Of a stretch of DNA of 64,000 bases, positions 1 through 11,694 are shown in pieces (position 1 is the first letter of the stretch; every line of letters starts with the position of its first letter). The notes under the pieces are model-generated. The model saw nothing but the letters and a program-made list of their open reading frames with translations. It was not told the DNA's origin and searched no databases. Made by a program: the position numbers and the translations under genes. This DNA is from Microbacterium kyungheense (GTDB taxonomy: Bacteria; Actinomycetota; Actinomycetes; Actinomycetales; Microbacteriaceae): the NCBI RefSeq assembly GCF_006783905.1, contig NZ_VFPE01000001.1:930001-994000 (forward strand), in the 5' to 3' direction.

Positions 1-6
1 CCCGCG

Positions 7-447
7 TCAGAAGTACCGGAAGCGTTCGGGACCGAGATCCCAGGGGTCGCGGTCGAGGTACTCCGCCGCAGCGCGGAAGACCGAGCCCTCGACCAGCATG
101 CGGTGATGCAGCTCATCATCGCGGTGCAGGTGGCTGAGTCGCTCGATCGGGAGCCGGTACAGGACGATGCGACGTTCGTCACGCAGCACCGTCCAGCGGG
201 GGATGCCGTCGTCATCGGTGGCGGCCGGCATGTCGGCCACCTCGAACCGCACGTCGCGAAGCTCTGACCACGCGGAGCGCAGGAACTCCGCGGCGGTGCC
301 CACCGAGAGGTCGAAGCGGTCGACGCGGGTGTCGAGAGGGGGGAGCGGCGGCCGGACGACCGAGCTGCGACCCTCGCGACCGTGGCGGCCGTGCCGCGCG
401 GGGCGCACCGCCGCGCGTTCGCTGGTCCGGGTCTTGCGCCACGCCAT
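7..447 (-). CDS. Zincin-like metallopeptidase-family protein, probably inactive
   Basis: A 146-residue protein. After a basic, Arg-rich N-terminus (about residues 1-30), the rest matches the small zincin-like metallopeptidase family common in actinobacteria: a region rich in VRFEVADMP, then RRIVLYRLPIERLSHL, then DDELHHRMLVEGSVFRA. Active members carry an HExxH zinc site near this last segment. I see no HExxH here, only HH and an Arg-rich helix, so hydrolysis is doubtful and the family name is all I would transfer. The ATG start lies six bases after a TAGGAT -10 box with no Shine-Dalgarno sequence. It is divergent from the DUF3499 gene, the usual neighbour of this family. Its role is unknown. 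Confidence 0.68.
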   Translation of the reverse strand: MAWRKTRTSERAAVRPARHGRHGREGRSSVVRPPLPPLDTRVDRFDLSVGTAAEFLRSAWSELRDVRFEVADMPAATDDDGIPRWTVLRDERRIVLYRLPIERLSHLHRDDELHHRMLVEGSVFRAAAEYLDRDPWDLGPERFRYF

Positions 448-453
448 GGGTCC

Positions 454-459
454 ATCCTA
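454..459 (-). promoter_or_regulatory. -10 box (TAGGAT) of a leaderless promoter for the zincin-like gene
   Basis: TAGGAT on the minus strand ends six bases before the ATG at 447. A start point about seven bases downstream would fall on the start codon, and there is no ribosome-binding site. No convincing -35 is visible. Confidence 0.55.
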
Positions 460-550
460 GGCCGGGGGAGACGCGGTCAGGCGGGTGTCGCGGCGCGTCC
501 CGCGCGGGCAGCGGCGGCGCGGCATGCGGCTCGGTGTCGCCGGTTCGCGG

Positions 551-556
551 TAGCGT
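551..556 (+). promoter_or_regulatory. -10 box (TAGCGT) for the DUF3499 gene
   Basis: TAGCGT is followed by seven bases and then ATG at 564, the geometry of a leaderless transcript. A GTG at 561 is also in frame but too close to the box. Confidence 0.5.
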
Positions 557-563
557 CACGGTG

Positions 564-770
564 ATGCGCCAGAGAGTCTGCTCCAAGGTCGGCTGCGCCC
601 GTGAGGCGGTGTCGACGCTCACGTACGACTACGCCGACCAGATGGCGGCCGTCGGACCCCTCGGCGCCGCCGGCGACCCCCACGCGCACGACCTGTGCGC
701 GCAGCACACCGAGCGCCTGTCGGTGCCGCGCGGCTGGGTGGTCGTGCGTCACGAGACGCTGCGCACCTGA
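564..770 (+). CDS. DUF3499 family small Cys-rich protein
   Basis: A 68-residue protein starting [11 protein letters not shown]. It has the DUF3499 pattern of two N-terminal cysteines (residues 6 and 11), a middle TLTYDYADQ segment and a C-terminal CAQHTERL segment, so a structural zinc site formed by Cys6, Cys11, Cys45 and His48 is plausible. The family is small and restricted to actinobacteria, and no function is established. The frame is open upstream to 534, but I start at ATG 564 because a TAGCGT box lies just before it and homologues begin with the Cys segment. It lies head-to-head with the zincin-like gene and just upstream of sahH. Confidence 0.78.
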   Translation: MRQRVCSKVGCAREAVSTLTYDYADQMAAVGPLGAAGDPHAHDLCAQHTERLSVPRGWVVVRHETLRT

Positions 771-816
771 CGTCCCGCGCGGTTCCGTGGCGGCCTCGCC
801 GTGGGACAATGGGCGG

Positions 817-2304
<1,488 letters not shown>

Positions 2305-2317
2305 GCCCGGCTGCGCC

Positions 2318-3163
2318 TCAGCGATCGGGGAAGCCGCGAGGCGGGGCCGACACCGGTGCGGTCAGTGCCTCCACGCGCGCCGTCTCGAGCTGCAGCGCGC
2401 GCAGCTCGCGCGCGCGACGCAGGGCGACCACGCCGATGAGGAACGTCTCGGGGTCGCCCGCCGGGACCGGAGACACGAACTCCGCCGTCTCGCGAGCGAG
2501 GGATGCCGCCGTCCGGGCGCGGGCAGCCGGCTCCATGCTCGTCGCCGATCGTGCGAACTGCGCGAGGCGTCGCGAGAGCGGCTCGGGAAGCCGGGCGACA
2601 TCGGCGACGCCGGCCCACTCTGCGAGGACCGGGGGGATTCCCAGCCCCGCCTCGGGCAGCCGGGGGGTGCGGGTGCGCTCGGAGTACGTGCCCGCGAGCA
2701 GGTCGCCCAGGCGCTGCGAGCGCGGTGTGAACGCGCCGACGAGTGCCGCGACGGCGCCCAGGGTGAACCACAGCTCGAACACGCCGACGAGAGCGCGGAT
2801 GAACGCCTGACGGAAGCCGGCGGCGCCGCCGTCGGAGCGCACGATGCGGGCGCCGACGGCGAGCCGGCCGAGGCTGCGGCCGTGGCCGGCCGTCTCGACG
2901 ACCGTCGGGATCACGACCATCACGAGCACCAGCATCACGATGGTGAGGATGGGGACGACCGCGCCGTCGAGCGCGCCGTTCGTCACGAGCCAGCCCGCGC
3001 CCAGCGCGAACAGCAGCAGCGCGGCGAAGCCGAGCAGCATGTCGATGATGACGCCGAGCGCCCGCAGGAAGTACCCGACCGGCTGCACGTCCAGTGCGAC
3101 CGCCTCGCCGGTGAGCACCTCGTCCTGATGGATGTCGATGATGGTCGGACGCTCGGCGGGCAT
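2318..3163 (-). CDS. RDD family membrane protein
   Basis: A 281-residue protein. Residues about 25-150 form the RDD domain: a short soluble start, the segment VGYFLRALGVIIDMLLGF with Arg and Asp inside the first membrane helix, a second helix pair around VVPILTIVMLVLVMVVIPTVVE, the conserved GRSLGRLAVGARIV and a third helix near FELWFTLGAVAALVGAF followed by RLGDLLAGTY. The C-terminal 120 residues are soluble and rich in Ala and Arg. RDD proteins are thought to act in small-molecule or ion transport, without a settled role. It lies head-to-head with spoIIM (16 bases between start codons) and belongs to the RDD/SpoIIM/DUF58/MoxR set found together in many actinobacteria. Confidence 0.88.
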   Translation of the reverse strand: MPAERPTIIDIHQDEVLTGEAVALDVQPVGYFLRALGVIIDMLLGFAALLLFALGAGWLVTNGALDGAVVPILTIVMLVLVMVVIPTVVETAGHGRSLGRLAVGARIVRSDGGAAGFRQAFIRALVGVFELWFTLGAVAALVGAFTPRSQRLGDLLAGTYSERTRTPRLPEAGLGIPPVLAEWAGVADVARLPEPLSRRLAQFARSATSMEPAARARTAASLARETAEFVSPVPAGDPETFLIGVVALRRARELRALQLETARVEALTAPVSAPPRGFPDR

Positions 3164-3166
3164 GGC

Positions 3167-3173
3167 TACAGTA
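3167..3173. promoter_or_regulatory. Overlapping divergent -10 boxes for the RDD and spoIIM genes
   Basis: TACAGT (3167-3172, plus strand) ends seven bases before the spoIIM ATG at 3180. On the minus strand TACTGT (3173-3168) ends four bases before the RDD ATG at 3163. Both match TAnnnT and share five base pairs, so one near-palindromic box would start two leaderless transcripts in opposite directions. This is read from the sequence; start points are inferred. Confidence 0.5.
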
Positions 3174-3179
3174 AAGCGC

Positions 3180-4175
3180 ATGGATCTTGACGCCCTCACG
3201 GCCGCCCGCCGCGAGGAGTGGGCGCGCCTGGACGCGCTGAGCCGGACCCGTCAGCTGTCGGGGCCCGAGGTCGACGAGCTGGTGACCCGCTATCGTGCGG
3301 CATCCGCCGATCTCGCCGACGCGAAGACCTCTGCCGGGCGGAGCGTGCAGAGCGATCACATCTCGACGATGCTGGCCCGCGCCCGGCTGCGGCTCACCGG
3401 CGCCCCCGACAACGTGATGCGGCAGATCCCGCGGTTCTTCGTGCTGCAGCTGCCCGCCGCGCTGTACCGCGTGCGCTGGACCACGCTGGCGATCGCGGTC
3501 GGCTTCGTCATCGTCGTCACGACGGTGGCGCTGTGGGTGTCGGGCGACCCGGCCCTGGTGGCGAGCCTCGGAAGCCGCGCCCAGCTGGAGGATTACGCCG
3601 AGAACCGGTTCACCGACTACTACAGCGAGAACCCCGCCGCCGTGTTCGCCGGCACGGTGTGGACCAACAACGCCTGGATCGCCGCGCAATGCGTGCTGTT
3701 CGGCATCACCGGGATCTGGCCCCTCATGGTGCTGGTCCAGAACGCCGTGGGCGTCGGCACCGCCGCCGCGGTGCTGACGGCGTTCGACCGCGCCGACGTC
3801 TTCGTGCTGTTCATCCTGCCGCACGGCCTGCTCGAGCTCACGAGCATCTTCGTGGCCGGGGCCGCGGGCCTGCAGATCTTCTGGGCGTGGGTCGCGCCCG
3901 GACCCCGCTCACGCGGCGCGGCACTCGCCGCCGCCGGCCGCTCGCTCGCCACCATCGCCATCGGACTGGTCATCGCGCTCGGCGTCTCGGGACTCATCGA
4001 GGGCTTCGTGACGCGGCAGCCGTGGCCGTGGCCGGTGAAGATCGGCATCGGCGCGTTCGCGCTCGCCCTCTTCCTCCTGTACATGCTGATGCTGGGGCGC
4101 CGAGCCGCGCGGCAGGGCGAAACCGGCGATCTGACCGAGTTCGAGGCGGGGACGCCGACGCTCGTCGCCGGCTGA
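3180..4175 (+). CDS. SpoIIM/DUF95 family integral membrane protein
   Basis: A 331-residue protein of the stage II sporulation protein M superfamily. The N-terminal 100 residues are soluble and helical, with the typical pattern REEWARLDALSR...LSGPEVDELVTRYRAASADLA. They are followed by at least five membrane helices (around ALYRVRWTTLAIAVGFVIVVTTVAL, NAWIAAQCVLFGITGIWPLMVLV, FVLFILPHGLLELTSIFVAGAAGL, ATIAIGLVIALGVSGLIEGF and IGAFALALFLLYMLMLG). In spore formers SpoIIM is part of a peptidoglycan-remodelling complex. In non-sporulating actinobacteria this paralogue travels with MoxR and DUF58, and its role is unknown. The ATG at 3180 is chosen over the in-frame upstream ATG because of the adjacent TACAGT box and the divergent RDD start. 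Confidence 0.88.
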   Translation: MDLDALTAARREEWARLDALSRTRQLSGPEVDELVTRYRAASADLADAKTSAGRSVQSDHISTMLARARLRLTGAPDNVMRQIPRFFVLQLPAALYRVRWTTLAIAVGFVIVVTTVALWVSGDPALVASLGSRAQLEDYAENRFTDYYSENPAAVFAGTVWTNNAWIAAQCVLFGITGIWPLMVLVQNAVGVGTAAAVLTAFDRADVFVLFILPHGLLELTSIFVAGAAGLQIFWAWVAPGPRSRGAALAAAGRSLATIAIGLVIALGVSGLIEGFVTRQPWPWPVKIGIGAFALALFLLYMLMLGRRAARQGETGDLTEFEAGTPTLVAG

Positions 4176-4204
4176 GCGCCGGATGCTGGATGCCGCACCC
4201 GTTG

Positions 4205-4233
4205 TTTTGAGTGAATCAAAACTTGGCTAAGCT
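4205..4233 (+). promoter_or_regulatory. furA promoter with an overlapping inverted-repeat operator
   Basis: TTTTGA (4205-4210) and TCAAAA (4216-4221) form a perfect 6-bp inverted repeat with a five-base spacer, the most AT-rich spot in this neighbourhood. A TAAGCT -10 box (4228-4233) ends six bases before the furA GTG, and the left arm sits where a -35 would be. FurA is known to repress its own promoter through an AT-rich site upstream of furA in mycobacteria, so this repeat is the likely FurA operator. Confidence 0.65.
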
Positions 4234-4239
4234 GAGGGT

Positions 4240-4713
4240 GTGATCCCGCCCACCGAAGCCGCCGCTCCCGGCAGCTCGGCGTCACCCGCCGAGACCGTCG
4301 CCGCCGAGCGGCTGCGCGCTGCGGGGCTGCGGGTCACCGACTCCCGGCGCGCCGTGGTCGAGGCGCTCGTCGAGCGTCCGCACGCCAGCGCCGACGAGCT
4401 GTTCGCCATCGTCGCGCGCTCCGTCCCGGCGACGAGCCTGCAGTCGGTCTACAACGCCCTCGGCGACTTCGTCGACGCCGGCCTCGCCCGCCGCATCGAG
4501 CCGGCCGGGCGTCCCGGCCTGTACGAGCTGCGCGTGGACGACAACCACCATCACCTCGTCTGCTCGGAATGCGGCGCCGTCCAAGACGTGGACTGCGTCG
4601 TCGGCGAGGCTCCGTGCCTCACGCCCGACGACGCGCACGGGTACACCGTGCGCGTGGCCGAGGTCACGTTCTGGGGCGTGTGCCCCGCCTGCGCCGCACT
4701 CGCGGCATCCTGA
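4240..4713 (+). CDS. furA: Ferric-uptake-family repressor FurA
   Basis: A 157-residue Fur-family regulator, the local repressor of katG. An N-terminal winged helix (about residues 22-90, with LRVTDSRRAVVEALVERPHASADELF and SLQSVYNALGDFVDAGL) is followed by the dimerisation/metal domain. Metal ligands seen are the His cluster at residues 103-105 (DNHHHLVC) and two CxxC pairs, Cys108/Cys111 and Cys148/Cys151, the structural zinc site of the family. The start is GTG at 4240, directly after a -10 box, so the mRNA is probably leaderless. It is followed 39 bases later by katG on the same strand, the standard actinobacterial furA-katG operon. In that arrangement oxidation of FurA releases repression and lets catalase-peroxidase rise under peroxide stress. 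Confidence 0.93.
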   Translation: MIPPTEAAAPGSSASPAETVAAERLRAAGLRVTDSRRAVVEALVERPHASADELFAIVARSVPATSLQSVYNALGDFVDAGLARRIEPAGRPGLYELRVDDNHHHLVCSECGAVQDVDCVVGEAPCLTPDDAHGYTVRVAEVTFWGVCPACAALAAS

Positions 4714-7062
<2,349 letters not shown>

Positions 7063-7068
7063 CAGAGT

Positions 7069-7098
7069 GGATGCCGGCGGCCGCGGCTGCCGGCATCC
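7069..7098. terminator. Hairpin built from GGATGCCGGC / GCCGGCATCC
   Basis: A perfect 10-bp inverted repeat (7069-7078 and 7089-7098) with a ten-base loop lies seven bases after the katG stop. It is an inverted pair of the GGATGCC word that is over-used across the window. It could act as the first of two stacked terminators. Confidence 0.55.
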
Positions 7099-7102
7099 AT
7101 GA

Positions 7103-7136
7103 GGAACGGCCCGCCCCCGAGGGGGCGGGCCGTTCC
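7103..7136. terminator. Strong bidirectional hairpin terminator between katG and the aquaporin gene
   Basis: Arms 7103-7118 and 7121-7136 are perfectly complementary over 16 bp (GGAACGGCCCGCCCCC on the left), nearly all G/C. It lies between two convergent genes, so it can stop transcription from both sides. There is no T-run, as is common in actinobacteria. Confidence 0.85.
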
Positions 7137-7152
7137 GCGTCGTGCCGGGGGC

Positions 7153-7950
7153 TCAGCGTGCGTCGGGCACCCGCGCCTGCGACTGGTCCGGCGGCAGCGA
7201 GCCCTTCGGCTCGAAGAGCGCCCGGTGGATCACGCCGGCCAGGATGCCGCCGACGATCGGGAACACGATGAACACCCAGACCTGCGACAGCGCCGCAGGG
7301 CCGCCGTAGATCGCCGCGGCGATCGAGCGCGCCGGGTTCACCGACGTGTTGTCGATCGGGATCGAGATCAGGTGGATCAGCGTCAGCGTGAGGCCGATCG
7401 CCAGCGGCGCGAGGGCCGCCGTGCCGCGGACGGTGTGCGTCACGCCGAGGATGATGAACACGAAGATGGCCGTGAGCACGATCTCGGCGATGATCGCGGC
7501 GCCCAGTCCGAAGCCGCCGGGGGAGTGCTCGTCGAAGCCGTTGGACGCGAAGCCGCCGTCCTGCGCCGTGGCGAGCCAGCCCTCGGGCCCGAACAGGCCG
7601 ACGAGCACGATGACGGTGGTCCCGAGCGCGCCGCCGATGAGCTGGGCGATGATGTAGGCGATGCTGTCCCGCCACGCGAACCGTCCCGCGGCGGCGAGGC
7701 CGAGGGTGATGGCGGGGTTGAAGTGGCCGCCCGAGATCGGGCCCCACGCGTAGGCGCCGACGACCACCGTGAGGCCGAAGGCGAGAGCGACGCCGACGAA
7801 CCCGACGCCGAGCGGATTGCCGTCAGAGTCGGCGGGGAAGGTGGCGGCGAACAACGCGGTGCCGACGCCGCCGAAGACGAGCAGGAACGTACCGAGAGCC
7901 TCTGCGACGAGCTTGGTCGCCGTGGTGGGGTCCTTGATGGTATCCGGCAT
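7153..7950 (-). CDS. aqpZ: Aquaporin, water-selective AqpZ type
   Basis: A 265-residue MIP channel with six membrane helices and two half-helices. Both pore motifs are canonical: NPA at residues 78-80 (GGHFNPAITLG) and NPAR at residues 205-208 (NTSVNPARS). The selectivity-filter positions read Phe58, His193, Thr202 and Arg208, the F-H-T-R set of water-selective AqpZ rather than the wider filter of glycerol facilitators. An unusual Gly/Ser-rich loop (about residues 120-150) joins helices 3 and 4. The ATG is preceded by a good AAAGGAG ribosome site, and a TACTCT box lies further upstream. It is convergent with katG and may be part of the same inserted block; AqpZ-type channels may also pass H2O2, which would fit beside katG, but that is inference. 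Confidence 0.93.
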   Translation of the reverse strand: MPDTIKDPTTATKLVAEALGTFLLVFGGVGTALFAATFPADSDGNPLGVGFVGVALAFGLTVVVGAYAWGPISGGHFNPAITLGLAAAGRFAWRDSIAYIIAQLIGGALGTTVIVLVGLFGPEGWLATAQDGGFASNGFDEHSPGGFGLGAAIIAEIVLTAIFVFIILGVTHTVRGTAALAPLAIGLTLTLIHLISIPIDNTSVNPARSIAAAIYGGPAALSQVWVFIVFPIVGGILAGVIHRALFEPKGSLPPDQSQARVPDAR

Positions 7951-8036
7951 GGCGGACTCCTTTCATCGTCGCGAGAGTATCGGGCCGCCCAGCAGATTCT
8001 CAGGGAAGCCGGTCGGAGTGTCCGCGGATGCCCGTG

Positions 8037-9338
8037 CTACAGGCGCCCCGTTGCCTTGAGCGCGAGGTAGCGGTCGGCGATGCGCGGCGGCAGCCCGTCG
8101 GGCGTGTCGGCGATGGCTTCGCCGCCCGCCCGGCCGATCGCCGCCGCGACCACCGCGGCATCCTGCGCCGCCCGCTCGACGGCGGCCGCGCGGTACACGT
8201 CGGCCGCGTCCGGGCGCTCCGGGAGCGGCTCGGCGTCGCCCGTCACCGCCCCGACGAGGACGTGGGCCGACTGCGCCAGCGCCGGAAGCGACCCGAGGAA
8301 TCCGCGTGCCGCTTCGGCCGCGTCCTGCGCCGTGAGCAGCACGACCAGCGAGGGTCGCGAGGTGAGCGCGCGCACCTGCGCGAACGCGGCGTCCCAGTCC
8401 GTGTCGATGAGTTGGGGCTCGACGGGCGCCATCGCGTCCACGAGAGCGGGGAGCAGGCCCGGCCCGTCGACGCGGGTCACACGGGCGCGGATCACCCGGT
8501 CGAACATCAGCAGGTGCACGTGGTCGCCCGCGCGGGTTGCCAGCGCCGAGAGCAGCAGGGCGGCCTCCATGGCGGCATCCATGCGGACGCCGTCTCCGAC
8601 CCGCGCGGCGGCGGTGCGGCCGGTGTCGATCACGATGACGACGTGCCGGTCGCGCTCGGGACGCCACGTGCGCAGCATGGTGGTGGTCGAGCGGGCCGTG
8701 GCGCGCCAGTCGATCGATCGCACGTCGTCGCCCCGCACGTACTCGCGAAGGCTGTCGAACTCGGTGCCCTGGCCGCGCACCTGCACGCTGGTGCTGCCGT
8801 CGAGCTCGCGCAGCCGCGCCAGCCGCGAGGGCAGGTGCCGACGTGCGGTGAACGGCGGCAGGACGCGGATCGCGCCCGGCGCGTCGATCCGGGCCTGTCG
8901 TCCGGCCAGACGCAGCGGCCCGTCCGACCGCACCACGACGAAGGCGGAGCGCAGCTCGCCGCGCCGGCGGGGGAGGAGCGGGATGCCGACGGCCCGCGCC
9001 TCTCCGGCCGGCAGCTCGATCGTCTGACGCTCGGCAGGGGCGCCGGCGGTCGGCTGCCACGCGTCCCGCACCAGACCGCGGATCGTGCGCGTGCCGCCGT
9101 TGCGGACGATGATCTCGGAGAGGACCGGCTGCCCGAGCAGCACGCGGTGCGGCATCCGGCGCTTCACCGTGACTTGGCGCGGGTCCGCCGCGGCCGCTGC
9201 GTCGCCGAGGGCGGCGGCTGCGCACAGCACGACCCACCCGGCGGCCGCGAGCCACGCATCGACGCCGGCGAGCGAGAGCAGCACGACGGGCACGACGCCG
9301 AGGGCGACGAGGAGCGGGAGGCGGCCGGTGAGGTACAT
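8037..9338 (-). CDS. DUF58 domain protein, partner of the MoxR ATPase
   Basis: A 433-residue protein with two N-terminal membrane helices (LPLLVALGVVPVVLLSLAGV and WLAAAGWVVLCAAAALG), then a beta-rich region and the DUF58 core. The hallmark EYVRGDDVRSIDWRATARS lies near residues 205-225, followed by a von Willebrand A-like part with VVIVIDTGRT in place of a full DxSxS metal site. DUF58 proteins are always found with MoxR AAA+ ATPases and are thought to be their substrates or adaptors in envelope protein maturation. The start at 9338 lies five bases after the MoxR stop, so translation is probably coupled. It is the last gene of a five-gene minus-strand operon beginning near 13810. Confidence 0.9.
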   Translation of the reverse strand: MYLTGRLPLLVALGVVPVVLLSLAGVDAWLAAAGWVVLCAAAALGDAAAAADPRQVTVKRRMPHRVLLGQPVLSEIIVRNGGTRTIRGLVRDAWQPTAGAPAERQTIELPAGEARAVGIPLLPRRRGELRSAFVVVRSDGPLRLAGRQARIDAPGAIRVLPPFTARRHLPSRLARLRELDGSTSVQVRGQGTEFDSLREYVRGDDVRSIDWRATARSTTTMLRTWRPERDRHVVIVIDTGRTAAARVGDGVRMDAAMEAALLLSALATRAGDHVHLLMFDRVIRARVTRVDGPGLLPALVDAMAPVEPQLIDTDWDAAFAQVRALTSRPSLVVLLTAQDAAEAARGFLGSLPALAQSAHVLVGAVTGDAEPLPERPDAADVYRAAAVERAAQDAAVVAAAIGRAGGEAIADTPDGLPPRIADRYLALKATGRL

Positions 9339-9343
9339 GCGGA

Positions 9344-10444
9344 TCAGATGGGGACGCGGGTCTGCTGCAGGACCGAGCCGAGCACGGCGTCGACCGACAC
9401 TCCTTCGAGCTCCGCGTCCGGCCGCAGCCGGATGCGGTGACGCCACGTCGGCAGGAGCATCGTCTGCACGTGATCGGGGGTGATGGCCGGGTACCCGCCG
9501 AGCCACGCCCATGCCTTGGCGGCGGCGAGGAGAGCGGTGGCCGCCCGAGGGCTCACGCCCAGCTGCACCGAGGGACTCCGGCGCGTCGCCTGGGCGAGAT
9601 CGACGACGTAGCCGAGCACGTCGTCCGACACGGTGACGGAGGAGGCGGCGCGTTGTGCCGCGCGGATCTCGTCCGCGGTCGCGGCACGCTGCAGCCCCGC
9701 GGCGGCGAGGTCGCGCGGGTCGAAGCCGCCGGCATGGCGACGCAGCACCGCGAGCTCGGCGTCGCGTGCCGGCACCTCGACGATGAGCTTCAGCAGGAAC
9801 CGGTCCAGCTGCGCCTCGGGGAGCGTATAGGTGCCCTCGTGCTCGATCGGGTTCTGCGTCGCCGCGACGAGGAACGGGTCGGGGAGGGGGCGCGTGACGC
9901 CGTCGGTCGACACCTGGCGCTCCTCCATCGCCTCCAGGAGCGCCGCCTGGGTCTTCGGGGGCGTGCGGTTGATCTCGTCGGCGAGCACCACGTTGGTGAA
10001 GACCGGGCCCTCGCGGAACTCGAACTCGCCGGTCCGCGCGTCGTACACGAGCGAGCCCGACACGTCGCCCGGCATGAGGTCGGGGGTGAACTGGATGCGC
10101 TTGGTGTCGAGCCCGAGCGCCGTCGAGAACGCGCGCACGAGCAGCGTCTTGGCGACGCCGGGGACGCCCTCCAGCAGCACGTGGCCGCGAGCGAGCAGGG
10201 CGATCAGCAGCCCCGTGACGGTGCCGTCCTGACCGACGACGGCCTTGCCGACCTCGATGCGCACGCGGTTCATCGCCTCCCGTAGCGCGGCATGGTCGGG
10301 CTCGACGCCGTCGCGCGGCGCCCCCGCCCCGTCGGGCGACAGCGCGGCGCCGTACGCCCGTGCTCCGGGCTCGCCGAACGCCGGCGCGGCGGGCGCGCCG
10401 CCGGCCACGCCGTCGGGGGTCGGGGTGTCGGGGGTGTCCGTCAT
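9344..10444 (-). CDS. moxR: MoxR family AAA+ ATPase
   Basis: A 366-residue AAA+ chaperone-like ATPase. A Gly/Ala/Pro-rich leader of about 50 residues precedes the core. Walker A is GVPGVAKT at residues 93-100, then VVLADEINRTPPKTQAALLEAMEE (Walker B), the sensor FLVAATQNPIEHEGTY and the arginine-finger segment LPEAQLDRFLLKL, all typical of MoxR. The C-terminal lid ends WRHRIRLRPDAE. MoxR proteins work with DUF58/VWA partners to mature or assemble envelope enzymes; the substrate here is unknown. The ATG overlaps the stop of the DUF4350 gene by four bases (ATGA), and the DUF58 gene follows after five bases, so the three are one translation-coupled unit. Confidence 0.94.
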   Translation of the reverse strand: MTDTPDTPTPDGVAGGAPAAPAFGEPGARAYGAALSPDGAGAPRDGVEPDHAALREAMNRVRIEVGKAVVGQDGTVTGLLIALLARGHVLLEGVPGVAKTLLVRAFSTALGLDTKRIQFTPDLMPGDVSGSLVYDARTGEFEFREGPVFTNVVLADEINRTPPKTQAALLEAMEERQVSTDGVTRPLPDPFLVAATQNPIEHEGTYTLPEAQLDRFLLKLIVEVPARDAELAVLRRHAGGFDPRDLAAAGLQRAATADEIRAAQRAASSVTVSDDVLGYVVDLAQATRRSPSVQLGVSPRAATALLAAAKAWAWLGGYPAITPDHVQTMLLPTWRHRIRLRPDAELEGVSVDAVLGSVLQQTRVPI

Positions 10445-11694
10445 CGGGTGCTCCTCTCGGGGCGGACGGCCGTGTGCACGGCCTCCTCCAGGTCTCGCAG
10501 GCGGGTGCTCAGGGCGACGAGGTCGGCGTCGCTGCGGGGGATGTCGTCGAGCAGGATGCCGCGCACAGTCGCGCGGTCCCATCCGGTGCGTCCGGCCGCG
10601 GCGTCGGCGACCTCCCCGGCTTCGGCGTGCGCGCCGAGACCCAGGAGCGCCGACAGTCGCCGCAGCGCGCCGATGCGCAGGCGATCGGCGGCGTGCAAGG
10701 GGTCGCGTGCTCGTGCGTACAGGCGCGCGCGCCCCTCGGTGGTCTCCGATGCGCGCACGGTCACGGGCAGCCGCTCGGCCACGAGCGGCCCGAATCGGCG
10801 TCCGCGCCAGATCGCCGCGGCGACGCCCGCGACCAGCAGCAGCACGATGACGGGGCTCGCCCACGGGGGCGTGAGCTCGCCCAGCGACGGATCGGTGTCG
10901 CTGAGGTCGGTGTCGCCGGCGCTCGGCACGTACCAGACGACCAGTGGATGCCGCCCCATCAGGTTCGCGGCGAGCGCGGCGTTTCCGTCGGCCGCGAGAT
11001 GCTCGTTCGTGAAGAGGACGCTCCCGTCGACGGCCCAGACGCGCCGGTCGCCGGTGTCGTGCACGAGGAGTCCGAATCCCTCTTCGACCGGGTAGCAGGC
11101 TGCCGTCGCTGATCCGGGCGTGTACAGGGCGCCGGGGGCGACGGCGCCGGCGCGGTCCGCCTCGGCGGACTCGCATGCCGGCGCGACGGCATCCCCTGCG
11201 GCGAAGCCCGCCGCGGCCGACCCCGGCAGCAGGAGGTCCAGGGTGCGGGAGCGTGGCTGGATCAGCACGACGTCGTCGGCGGCATCGGCGAGCTGTGACA
11301 CGGCGTCGTCCGACAGCGCAGGCGCATCGGGCAGCACGAGCGTCGCCGCCGAGCCGTCGAGGGCCGCGAGCGCGTCCGCGCGGTTGCGCGTCACCTCGAC
11401 GTCGACGCCGTGGCTGCGCAGCACCTCGGCCAGTGCGCGGGTGCCCTGCGGACCCGCCGAGGCGGGATCCAGGGCGTCCCGGGCGGCCCACTGGTTCGCC
11501 GCCGAGATGGCGCCGCCGATGCCGCCCACCACGAGCAGCGCGATGCCGATCACGATCCACGCGGCCACGCGGCGCCGCCGGGGCGTGGGCGCGGCGGCAG
11601 GCGTGCCGGAGTCTTGTTGCTCTGCGGACCCGGAATGCGGGGCCGGCGTTCCTGCCCCCGATCGACTCGTCGTCGTGCCGTCGAGCGCGGTCAT
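10441..11694 (-). CDS. DUF4350 domain membrane protein of the MoxR cluster
   Basis: A 417-residue protein. After a Ser/Thr/Pro-rich cytoplasmic leader there is a membrane helix (RVAAWIVIGIALLVVGGIGGAISAANQWA), then a Rossmann-like extracytoplasmic domain starting DPASAGPQGTRALAEVLRSHGVDVEVT, the diagnostic start of DUF4350, then a second helix (VIVLLLVAGVAAAIW) and a helical cytoplasmic tail. Two Cys residues (in PACESAEA and TAACYPVEE) sit in the external domain and may form a disulfide. It overlaps its neighbours by ATGA at both ends. In M. tuberculosis the equivalent gene also lies directly upstream of moxR2. Function unknown beyond association with MoxR/DUF58. Confidence 0.87.
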   Translation of the reverse strand: MTALDGTTTSRSGAGTPAPHSGSAEQQDSGTPAAAPTPRRRRVAAWIVIGIALLVVGGIGGAISAANQWAARDALDPASAGPQGTRALAEVLRSHGVDVEVTRNRADALAALDGSAATLVLPDAPALSDDAVSQLADAADDVVLIQPRSRTLDLLLPGSAAAGFAAGDAVAPACESAEADRAGAVAPGALYTPGSATAACYPVEEGFGLLVHDTGDRRVWAVDGSVLFTNEHLAADGNAALAANLMGRHPLVVWYVPSAGDTDLSDTDPSLGELTPPWASPVIVLLLVAGVAAAIWRGRRFGPLVAERLPVTVRASETTEGRARLYARARDPLHAADRLRIGALRRLSALLGLGAHAEAGEVADAAAGRTGWDRATVRGILLDDIPRSDADLVALSTRLRDLEEAVHTAVRPERSTR

